Position numbers and translations under genes: made by a program
Shown here: positions 13,501-23,590 of the stretch, piece after piece
Numbering within the stretch: the stretch's first letter is position 1
How the letters are laid out: each line of letters starts with the position of its first letter
Notes under the pieces: model-generated
The model's input: only the letters and a program-made list of their open reading frames with translations
Told to the model about the DNA's origin: nothing
The model's database searches: none
Assembly (NCBI GenBank): GCA_026182355.1
Contig: JAPFBL010000068.1
Span: 12,065,001-12,129,000, forward strand
From: Hermatobates lingyangjiaoensis
Taxonomy: Eukaryota > Arthropoda > Insecta > Hemiptera > Hermatobatidae
Direction of reading: 5' to 3'
DNA: 64,000 nucleotides

Positions 13501-14995
13501 AGGAAAGAAATCGTAAAAAATTGAATCTTGCGCTTCTAAGAAGTTCATCAACAAATTTTTTTTCGATCGACATTATTTAGTGAATTATATCTCTCAACTA
13601 TTTTGATATAAACTCAATTTGATTTGTATGTTAAGTGTTGCCAGCTTTATATTCTGCAGTAACAAGATCCAGTGTTGATATTATTGTACCAAAAAATTAA
13701 ACAGTGCAAATATACATTCGAATAAATTAAAAAAAAAAACGAAAAAAGGTCTGCTATTTGTAAAATTGTAAAAAATGTTACTTTTGATTGGGCTTGAAAC
13801 AATTGTGAACTCGGTGGTGGTTCAGTTGAACAGATCTTACTACTAAAACTGTATACAAACGATTTTGATTAAAATGACGTTGCTTTTGGATTTTTAGTTG
13901 AGACTTAATATACAAGAGATGTCATACGCACAGAAATAATTCTTCAGCGTCAAAAGTTATAAATAAGGATTTTATAAAAAAGCAAATAATCGAGTTATAT
14001 ATATATTAATCTTAAAGAAGATTAAATTTGATTAAATGTGAGAGATAAAAGAGAGAAAAACATTGGTTTGAAAAAATAAAAAAAACTAGCTATACACTAT
14101 CAAATGGGATACCACTTATAATTAGGTAAATAAAAGTCGTGTAGAGGCTCACTCCAGATTTTTTTTGTTTTTTTCAAAACAGCATTTCTATGGAAGAGTT
14201 TTCTTATATTGAAAATGTCTTTATTATTTTGGCTAGGTTCCAAACCTATAAAAAAAAAGAGTGAGAGATAACTGAGAGAAAAATTGTTCCATTTCAGCAT
14301 TACGCCTCTTTCATTTGAGTTGAGACTGAATAGTCTCTCTTGGTGATAGATGATTCAGACGATTACATCTCTTTTTCAAGATTAATTGAAAGAAGACAGT
14401 TTGTTTACCTTTGACAGTGTGCTGCCTCTGAGTCTTTATCTTATCTATAGTATCAACGGTGTGTTTGTGTCATAGTGAGATGAATATGAAGCTATGGTCA
14501 CACAAACCAGACACTCTTAAAAACATTAATTTACACACAGCAAAGACTACTCCAGCACCTGTAGTATCAATGTGTCAACATGTAACTCTATTGTGAGTCT
14601 ACAAAAAAAAAATTGACATTAACACATGACCAGCATAAAGCGTGGCTGTATATCACAGTAATTCAAATTCAGTATACATATACCTCACGGTTTAAGTAAT
14701 AAACAAAATTGGAAATAATTTTTATTTAAAATTATGCTTTAAATAAAAATTAAATTTATGCAAAAATTAAATTGAACATGTAAAATACCTGAAAACATGC
14801 CAATAAGTGACACCATTACATTTACCTTTCTCTACTTTTTATCATTTGCTTGCTCAAATAGCTTAGCTTCATAATTTTTAATACTAGATCAGGCACACCT
14901 ATACGTTGCCTGTTTGGATGGTGAATTTTAAGTAAATTAAATGTGGATATTTCTGTTTTGAAATGTCATTGAAGTTAGTTGTTGCTCTATAGTTA
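13501..14995. other. AT-rich intergenic DNA
   Basis: Nothing recognised. Confidence 0.55.
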
Positions 14996-15990
14996 AAGTT
15001 ACCACACGTCACGATTTTGGCGGGACAGCCCCGCGTCCCTCCGATTTTTGAAAATGACTCGCTTTTTAAAAAATATCTTCATTGGTTATTTTAAATATAG
15101 TGTGAAAATATATTATCTATTATTCATTAAGTATTATGGTGAATATGAAGAAATAAAAATACATAAAAAAATACATAAAATGCATGAACATTTTCTGAAA
15201 CATTTCAAAAACTTTTAGAGTAAATACTTGGAATATCTTAAAGAATGGACAGTTCAATTTCAAAATATTAAAAACTTTCATTGAGTGACATAAACAAAGG
15301 AAATTTTATGGGAATATGTGGAAAAAACTTTTGAATATATTAGTAACTATTTTCCAAAAAAATATATATGCGAAAATGATCTTTTTTATGAGGTTTCATA
15401 ATTAAAAAGATATGTTAGAAATAAAAAAATTAAATTGTGCTTGTCTGCAAATGTGGAAAGAGACAAAAATGAACTCAGGTATTCCTTCATTTTAAACAGA
15501 ATAATATTAGTTATCAAAATATTTTGTACATTGGGCTCTCCTCCCTTCCAGGAACAAATGCAGCAACAGAACGTGTTTTTTCTAGTATCAATAAAATATG
15601 GTAACTGGAAAAACGCAGTTGAACATTAAAATCTATTTTAAGTGTAAAATATAATTTGACGAATTCATATGAAATATTTCACAACCTTTTAATAAATTAT
15701 CCAAATCTATTGAAAAGTATTCACTTGGATAAAAAATATGACGCTGAATGAAAGTCATAATTTTTTTGAATAAAAAATGATATTTGATTAAAATCATAAT
15801 ATTCAGATTATTATTTTTTTACAAATATTTTTTTTTAGTTGCCAATAATTAATAATAAATACATTTTTGAACAGGTATATGAATGTACACAACAAAATAC
15901 GAGTATACTCGTATATAACTAAATTATAATTCCCAATTCATTCTATTTGTCCCGCTTTGTCTAAATAAAAATATGGTCATAAGTACAGTT
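14996..15990 (+). pseudogene. hAT transposon relic with transposase C-terminal motif
   Basis: Near 15550-15600 one frame reads LPGTNAATERVFSSINKIW and then stops. This is the hAT dimerisation-domain signature (P.(S/T)NAA.ERVFS..N.I). Upstream and downstream frames are broken. The left border resembles a common hAT-type terminus (gttaccacacgtcacgattt, then tggcgggacagcccc). The right border has a reversed partial match (tttgtcccgctttgtc, then atatggtcata). The exact ends and target duplication are not clear. The 64-codon ATG frame at 15435-15629 is a shifted shadow of this coding region. Confidence 0.6.
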
Positions 15991-17595
15991 CATATTTTTT
16001 GTTGGACTGGTTTACATTGAAGTCTTCCCGATGAGTTTTTATTAGATATCTTTAGGATATTAATTCTTGGCTTCTCTTCTTTATCTTCAGCGTTTGCTAT
16101 GAACTTTTTTTTGGATGTCGAATAGACTTACTTCTATATTAGACAATCGTTGTCATTAGGAGTCGAAGGACGCACAGAGGTGCAAAGGAAAACTGAAATT
16201 CGACAGCACCACCACTTCGTTTAATTTTAATTCAGCCTTTTTAAAATCTCAGCACCTACATTTCTTTCACTTATAAAATTGTTGACACTTATTTCAATTC
16301 ATGGCGTTGATATAAAATAAGAGTAATAAATGTAATAATATTGCTTTTGACAATGGATTATTATCAACATCGTATATATAGAACCTAATAATGTTCCACA
16401 GTACCTTCATTACCATAGCTGCCACCTTCTCATGTAACAAAGTCTATTCCTCTATCTTTGTCAATACGTATAACATATTTCTAATAATCGCCAAGGATGC
16501 ACACACCAGCTCAACATGTTAAAGGATAAACGTTGTGAACGGTGATATCTTTCCTCATTCACAGAAGCTGTAATTTATCTGCTGATATTCCTCGCCGACT
16601 TCGATCTAAAATAGTTAACAGTCATTCCCCTTTTTTCCTTAAATACTTTTTTTCTTGAACCTATAAAATTTGTACTGTTATTAGGGATTTTTTCACTATC
16701 ATCTCTATTCTTCTACCTTTAATTAACCTCCTTCCATTTCTTACCCAAAACCTCCTGATTATGACGATTTTCGAAGTATAGAATTGACTCACTAGTGTCA
16801 ACCTTTTCTTTATTTTCGATCGAAAGGTCTTAGTCACGTTTCTGAATTTCTTGCCGTGGTTTAAACGTTGATGTTTGTTTCACTGGTTTACCGTTAAATC
16901 TTGTCATAAATATATGTTTATATTTGTTCTATGAAAATAAGATTCAGAAAGTATACCATTCTGTAGAAAAATTAATTTTTCTAAATATTAATTCATTATT
17001 TATCTAAGATTGGTAAGTAATTAAACGATAATTAAATTAAAGATTAAGGAGGGTTAAAATTTATCCTTGACCTAAGGAAAACGTGGGTAATTTGGTAATT
17101 GATTTTTAATACCTGCAGATGAAGGTGAAGGGTTTTAATATTGTTCTAGCAGCAGTTCATTTTGATTTTACTGTTATTTAATTTCAGTTTTCATCAAGGC
17201 ATATTAACCGAATGAATTTGATATAACACAATTTGTTATAAAGGAATACTAAACTATTATAGCCCACGAATATGCAAGTGACTTCATCTTCAACAAGAAG
17301 TCAAATGAACTATAGGTATTATTTCAAAGCATTTAAATTAAGTTTGTAATTTCTAAATAAATTATATAAATACCTTTTTTACTTCTCTTTTACATATTTA
17401 TTTTATTTTAATAGTAAAAATATTCAGATTGCGTAAGTTTTAATGAGTCTGACAGGTTTTATACTATTAATCGACATTAGACCAGTTTTACTATTTCTTA
17501 CAATGCAATTGTGCCCTTTTTCCTTGACTGTTTAAAAAGATTCAATGTACGAGTAATATATTAATTTTATGGTTAATAAAACATACTTCTTTTAA
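15991..17595. other. AT-rich intergenic DNA
   Basis: Nothing recognised up to the fold-back at 17596. Confidence 0.55.
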
Positions 17596-17689
17596 ATCAT
17601 TAGTTGTGCAATTCGTAATTGTGTGGTATTTACTCATTCTGAGGTAAAATGAATAAACAAACAAAAGTCTCCACACAAATGAAGTTTTA

Positions 17690-17728
17690 TTCAACGCGTT
17701 TCGAACACTTTGTGTTCATCATCAGGAA
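17690..17728 (-). ncRNA. Hammerhead-ribozyme-like motif, left arm
   Basis: Exact reverse complement of the motif at 18226-18264, with CTGATGA at 17725-17719 on the minus strand. It lies in the opposite arm of the same fold-back. Confidence 0.5.
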
Positions 17729-18225
17729 GACACTATAATACAAATTATATCTAATTAGCTACAAAAATTAGAGTGAAATAATAAAATAAAATTCAATTAA
17801 GAGAATTCAAGACATACCCAAGGATGTGGTACTGACGGGTTGGTCCAGTGAACACAACTAGTAGGAAACAGATCCGTTGCGAAAGAGTGGGGATAGGCAT
17901 TTAGGAGATAAGGTGACAAAGGCTTCGGGTATGCTTGAAAACCGTTAACTGAGATAAAGAAGGCCAGAACCACTAATTTAGAGGTTCTGGCCTTCTTTAT
18001 CTCAGTTAACGGTTTTCAAGCATACCCGAAGCCTTTGTCACCTTATCTCCTAAATGCCTATCCCCACTCATTCGCAACGGATCTGTTTCCTACTAGTTGT
18101 GTTCACTGGACCAACCCGTCAGTACCACATCCTTGGGTATGTCTTGAATTCTCTTAATTGAATTTTATTTTATTATTTCACTCTAATTTTTGTAACTAAT
18201 TAGATATAATTTGTATTATAGTGTC

Positions 18226-18264
18226 TTCCTGATGATGAACACAAAGTGTTCGAAACGCGTTGAA
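18226..18264 (+). ncRNA. Hammerhead-ribozyme-like motif, right arm
   Basis: TTC (stem I), CTGATGA at 18229-18235, one unpaired T, stem II GAACAC/GTGTTC around AAA, GAAA at 18252-18255, mini-stem III C-GC-G, TT, then GAA pairing back to TTC. This matches the type I hammerhead order with a minimal stem III, as described for Penelope-like retroelements. The extra T after the core and the 3-bp stem I are deviations. Confidence 0.5.
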
Positions 18265-18400
18265 TAAAACTTCATTTGTGTGGAGACTTTTGTTTGTTTA
18301 TTCATTTTACCTCAGAATGAGTAAATACCACACAATTACGGATTGCACAACTAATGATGTGGAGACTTCTGTTTGTTTATCCATTTTACCTCAGAATACT

Positions 18401-21400
18401 TTTTTTAATCAAAAGGAGTATTAATCTAAATGAAATTCTAATTTAGTTTAATACTAAATGTATTTTCTTTTGTATATTTTTACAAGTTTCTTTGAAAAAT
18501 AGATGGAATTAGTCAATTACACAGCAAATTAAAAGTCACATTGATTAGAGCCATAAAGTACATGTAAAACATTTCAACTTTCCTTATAACAAAACAAGCA
18601 GCCAGAAATAAGATAGAGATTTAAAAAAAAAAATTGTAGGGAATAGAAGTCGTGGGAAGAATGATTATTTCCGTTGAGCAGGTGCGGTGCAGGAGTTTGC
18701 TAATATAAATCTGGCACCCCTTTCAGTATATCCTTTCCTTTTCTCCTTTAAACTCTGCCAAATTTTTTCCCCAGACTACATTTTTTCTATTGTAAAATTA
18801 CCAATATTTTTTTTATTATATTTTACCAGAAAACATGTGTTAACAAAGGGCTGATACCTAAACTTTATAAATATTTATTTATTCGTTATTTCGAATCAGA
18901 TATTCTCTGAACTTAAAAATGCCTTTACTTCATCGTCTATTGATGAATGGAATAGAAAGTAAATGAGGTATTAATTTTAAAAATATTTTTGAGTTGTTTT
19001 TTATATAAATTAATATACTATTTTTCTTTCTCGAGATTTGTAACTCAGTCCATATTTCAACTATTGTCATCATAAATGGTAACAGTGGATCAACAACTTG
19101 GCTTTAAAATACTATAGGAAAAATGAGTAGTGCAAAGCAGGGAGTTTAAAAAGAAACAAAATAAATCAGCAGATACGAGTATGAAAGTAAAATTTTAAAA
19201 TAAATATAGGTACAAAACTACGAATAAGTAATTAATTCAATTATTAATAATTTATAACAAGGGTTACAAAATGAGATATTTGAAAGAAATACTTCTTTAG
19301 ACCTAAAAATTAATTTGTTGTTATTTGGAATTTTCATTATTCAGATAGTTTTTAATTTATTCGAGAACAGTAAAGTTTAATCAACTAATTAGTTTCAAGA
19401 ATAAGCCGATTGTAATTTATTAGAAATTTATTGAAACATGTAATTACTTTTCTGTATTAATGACAAGAACTATTCCCGTTATTTATTACTATTTGACTCA
19501 ATTAATAAGCAATTTAGTATTGCATTTATTTTAATGTAAATCTCACGTAGATTTACTTATTGTGAGAAAGAAACTCATAGATTATCAACTTAAAGATTTC
19601 ATTCTTTATAATAAAGCTATATCCATTTTATCAGTTACAAAAAATTTGAAAAATTATCAAAAACTATCTTATATGTGATTATAATTGTTTTTATTAGACT
19701 GATAACGTGAGTGACTTCAGACTTGTGCCCAGTAGGGCCACATCTCACCTATTGATTTCACCCTGTCTTTTATAAAATAAAATTGTGATTTTATGTTTTT
19801 ATGAACCTTAATGAAATATTTATTTATTTGTTACGACCTTATTATTATCATCTTTAAAGAAGTATCACTTATATATCTTTAGGCCTGACAGCTGTTAACC
19901 TCTTAAACAGGATTGTCTTCATTGCATTCATATACAATGTGTTCAAAAGTCTCCAATTCATTCGAAAAGAGTTTGTATTATTCGTATGATATAAATTACA
20001 GAATGTAAACGTAGTTCTTATGAGGGTAATGACCGATTAAACATTCTAAATATATTTTGGTTTTTTGGTTTTTATTTGACGATTTTTTTATTTTCTTGAC
20101 TGTTATAGGTTCAGGGAACCGAGAATTTTAGACTAAATTAGATCTGGTTATTCTAGCCATCTGTCGTATTCTGTTGTTCGTATTGTTGTTTGGCACATAC
20201 CATTTCCAACAAGTCTAGTACCATATCTCCTGTATTTCTATTTAATCAAGCATGCATATAAGGTTGATTTATTTTTTGCTGGCTAGATTTTGAAGAGGTA
20301 TCCGACGCTTTTATACTAATCTTGATTAAAAACCGTAGATAACTAAGTTTTCTATGTAGCCTGTCTCGTAAAATACGTATCCTGAATTTTTAAAGTCATT
20401 TTATTAAAAGGCGCTTCACATAAAACATATCTCAAGCATTTTGAACGAAATGGTAGTTAGTTCAACCAGAGATCTTTAGATTGGGTGAATAATATCAATT
20501 CGGTTTCGTGATTCATTTTTGTATACCAGAAAATATTACCGAGCCTATGTACCACATACCTTTTAGATACACCAGATAGATTTTTTTTCAAAATTAATTT
20601 ACGCAATCTTTAAGATCATTCGAAACTTTCTATAGAATATTCATTGAAAGACCTTGTATCTGGCAAGATATATTTAAAACTGTTAATATGTCATCTCATT
20701 TAACTAAAATTACTAAACATTTTACATCCTATAGAAGTACTTAATGGCGCGGTGTCTCAATAATCTGCAAATGCCTTATTCTTTATATAAATAACAAGGA
20801 GGAGGGGAGTGTTGAATTACTCTGTCACTCTGGATCTAGAATAGGTAGTTGACATGTTTGCTATCCCCAAACACTATGTTATTTTATAGTATGTTAAGTT
20901 AAAGTTTATTTGTACTTATAGTTTATTGATTAGATTTTGAATCTTTTTTTAATAATTTTTATATACCACAATATCGATGCACATAACATTATCTCTCCGT
21001 CTGTAGTGCAGTTTGGTGCCACCGTGTAGGTTTAGATTTACAACGTCACTCTAAATTCTATCAAAAGTAGCCCATACTGAAAAAATATTGCTTTTGTGGC
21101 CTTAGCTAATGTTTTATGGCTTTTATAATTTAATTTATCATTGATAGAGACATAAGGTTATAGAAATAAGACCTTTGAGATTTCTAGCTTACTGTATTTA
21201 ATGAAGATATGTTTGTAACCTACTTTAATTCTTCTTGACATGGGTATAAGGACCATTTTAGCTGGATTTATATCCAGAGCTTTTTCCTCACTGATGGGTC
21301 AACGATTTAGAGATTACGCTGCTTCAGCTTAATTATACTACCATCAATCATTCCTTTTCTTATAATAACCAAGTCGTATGGTCACATAGATTATTTAGGG

Positions 21401-21653
21401 CTCGCAGTGCTAACCTTTATTTGATCCATATAAATATCCTAATACGGAATTTAATAGTATACGTTTTTGTCATTTACCATTACACTTCTAGTACAGAAGT
21501 TCATTGAATATTCGTAGTAGCACAGTACTTAAACGGCCTTAATACCTCTGTTAGCCTTCATTAAGTTATGAGGAACAAAATGTACCTTCCATACACTCAG
21601 TGTTAACCAAAAACAATAATATATTCCAAGAACTTTATACTGACATCATGATT
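18401..21653. other. AT-rich intergenic DNA
   Basis: Nothing recognised between the fold-back and the hAT element. Confidence 0.55.
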
Positions 21654-21661
21654 CTTTAAAG

Positions 21662-22294
21662 CAGAGGTTCCCAATCTTTTTCGGTTTGCGGCTCCCATAA
21701 CACTTCGGATTTTTTCCGCGGCTCCCTTAATAGGTATATCCGATTTTTTTTAATTTTTGACTTTTTAAGGATTTGGAAATCTACTTTTTAGTTCGTTTAG
21801 GTTAGGTTAATTCAAAAATAAACTGAACACGAGCTTTAAATTCACAATTTATTGAACATCGTTTAATAATTTAAAATTATTAATGGGATGGGTGGGCTTG
21901 ATGTTCGCTGCAAAATTTCTCACAATTTCTTTATCTTGGAATAAAATTAAAAATAGCGACTCTCATTTCTTGCTCGACGTTAATTTTTGAGCGATATTTA
22001 CTTTTAATTATCGCGACTGCCGAAAACCCAGCTTTGCACAAATAGGACCTTGCAAAAGGAATTAATATTCTTAGGGCTTTTCAACTAAGTAGTGGGTATT
22101 CCTCTTTTATTGATATCCAAAAATCAGAAAGTTCCATGCTAACAAATTTTAACTTCAATGTTGTGTCGAAAGACAACTCAATAAGAGATTCTTCTTCTGT
22201 AGAGGTAAATTCTGATGGCCGAATATTTCGCGGCGCCCTTATGACGATACCGCGGCACCCCAGGGAGCCGTGGCTCATACATTGGGAATCACTG
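21662..22294 (-). mobile_element. 633-bp hAT element with 8-bp target duplication
   Basis: The ends are CAGAGGTTCCCAATCTTTTT and, read inward from the other side, CAGTGATTCCCAATGTATGA. Both continue into GCGGCTCCC or CGGCTCCC. The flanks are exact 8-bp copies, CTTTAAAG at 21654-21661 and 22295-22302, the hAT hallmark. Inside, on the minus strand, is only the 3' end of a transposase of the ZBED/GTF2IRD2-like kind. It is therefore an internally deleted, non-autonomous copy. Confidence 0.88.
21880..22278 (-). pseudogene. hAT transposase C-terminal fragment
   Basis: Starting near 22278, the minus strand reads through the terminal-repeat region into ..SFDTTLKLKFVSMELSDFWI.., a stop at 22081, then in the same frame KALRILIPFARSYLCKAGFS, AVAIIKSKYRSKINVEQEMR and ..CSEHQAHPS. 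The (L)CKAGFSA...IK.KYR....VE...R order is the hAT dimerisation region in its ZBED5-like version (C(E)AGFSA). It has at least two in-frame stops and lacks the catalytic part. Confidence 0.8.
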
Positions 22295-22302
22295 CTTTAA
22301 AG

Positions 22303-22947
22303 GATGAAAAACGTTGGAAAAACAACACTTTTCTTAGATAACAATGCAACATAACCTGGAAAAATAAGAAATATATGGCTTATTTGTGGTTGTTTTTATA
22401 GATTTAATAATTTTACTTTTATATATTTATATCACATAATTCTTTTAGAAATAGTCTTATTTTTTTATTAAGCCTTTGTATAACAATTTGGTTTACTCAA
22501 TTTTGAAAAATTGTTTAAGTGAATGTAAGAAATTTATCATTATTCAAGTTGAGTTTTCAGTTTCTAAAGCTGTATTGCCTTTTGCAGTAATCACTTTTCA
22601 GACCTTCTGTTTTTTTTATATTTTTAATTAAATTTAAGTAGACTTTCTTTCAATATTTAGTTATATATACTTAGTAGGTTGGCGAAAAGAAATATGTTTA
22701 GAATTGATGAAATAGATCATAATGCCTCTTTCCTTCCATATGCATTCAGGAAATGTTTATATAGCTCTACCTTCCAGAAGATGATACTTTTAGGTGTTAC
22801 TTCATTATGATTGGTCTAACGTTGTGTCCAAAATATTTCAGAAGTAATCATAAGTCATAAAGTTCATACATTAATAAAACCGGCAGCTTTTATTATTGAA
22901 TAAATGCACTACTCTCTTTAGAATTAGTTTAAATTATATCACTATTG
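22303..22947. other. AT-rich intergenic DNA
   Basis: Nothing recognised. Confidence 0.55.
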
Positions 22948-22980
22948 ATGATCAAACCACAATAAGAAATGGGAAAACAA

Positions 22981-23023
22981 GACTAAGATCTTTCAACCGT
23001 AACAAGCGGTCTTCGTCAGAGTC
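22981..23023 (-). ncRNA. Hammerhead-ribozyme-like motif, second family, left arm
   Basis: Exact reverse complement of 23047-23089 in the opposite arm of the inverted repeat. Confidence 0.5.
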
Positions 23024-23046
23024 AAAAACCCAACTGTTGGGTTTTT

Positions 23047-23089
23047 GACTCTGACGAAGACCGCTTGTTACGGTTGAAAGATCTTAGTC
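23047..23089 (+). ncRNA. Hammerhead-ribozyme-like motif, second family, right arm
   Basis: GACT (stem I), CTGACGA at 23051-23057, one unpaired A, stem II GACCG/CGGTT around a 7-base loop, GAAA at 23076-23079, mini-stem III G-AT-C, TT, then AGTC pairing with GACT. The layout is the same as at 18226-18264 but the helix sequences differ. Confidence 0.5.
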
Positions 23090-23289
23090 TTGTTTTCCCA
23101 TTTCTTATTGTGGTTTGATCATTGATTGTTGTTTCACGTGTTTATGTGAAATCTTTTTATCACTATTGAGTTTAGATTGAAAAAATCTAAACTAAATTAA
23201 TCGTCAGTGAGTTAGACGTTCATGTACTTACATTAAAGTTGTTCGCACACCACTTCAGACTTTTATACACCAATAATTGTTTAAACTGA

Positions 23290-23590
23290 TCTCCTAGAGG
23301 GTGATAACGTCAGCCGTTTAGCGGCTTTTTGTTTGATCGGTGATTCTACAGATTCTATATTGGGAGTCCTAAATTTTGCCTAACTCAAGTGAATTTCGAA
23401 TAGGGAGCTTTAACGAGTACCTGACATCGTACAGGCTCGGGACAGACGGCTTAAAGTCCTTTTTGAAGGACAAAGTACTCAGATTTATTCACCTCCCTCA
23501 TGAATAAATCGAGGGCCAGGTGGAGATCGAACCCCGAACTACCAGCCCAAAGGCGAGTACGTTACCCACGACTACTGATTATGGCGACTA
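23290..23590 (-). mobile_element. tRNA-headed SINE
   Basis: On the minus strand, GTAGTCGTGGGTAACGTACT (A-box region) is followed by CGCC and, after about 25 bases, GGTTCGATCTCC at 23533-23522, a good B box. Together they form a tRNA-like head for RNA polymerase III. About 200 bases of unrelated body follow. The head flank has a short repeat (cgactactgat at both 23569 and 23586). There is no cloverleaf acceptor stem that would make it a true tRNA gene. Confidence 0.6.

Larger units (their letters stand above)
17596..18358. mobile_element. Near-perfect fold-back, 376-bp arms, probable Penelope-like element pair
   Basis: Arms 17596-17971 and 17983-18358 are reverse complements with only a few mismatches and no net indel (paired positions always sum to 35954). 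The loop is 11 bases. Each arm contains, reading outward, a segment with cctactagttgtgttcactg, then a hammerhead-like motif, then tgtggagacttttgtttgtt. Beyond the right arm, at 18359-18400, tgtggagacttctgtttgtt is repeated in direct orientation, so a piece of the outer end is tandemly duplicated. The arms must be young or held identical by gene conversion. No transposase or reverse-transcriptase frame is visible. Confidence 0.75.
22948..23122. mobile_element. Perfect 87-bp inverted repeat with 1-base spacer
   Basis: Arms 22948-23034 and 23036-23122 are exact reverse complements around t23035 (sum 46070). Related single or paired copies occur at 9128-9270, 50629-50701 and 51327-51420. The outer flank continues into attgattgttgtttcacgtg, which the 51-kb copy shares. 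Each arm carries a hammerhead-like core. I read it as a head-to-head junction of two copies of a Penelope-like terminal repeat. Confidence 0.7.

Noticed and set aside
23522..23571. tRNA gene
   Set aside because: A and B boxes are present but there is no acceptor stem or full cloverleaf; a SINE head fits better.
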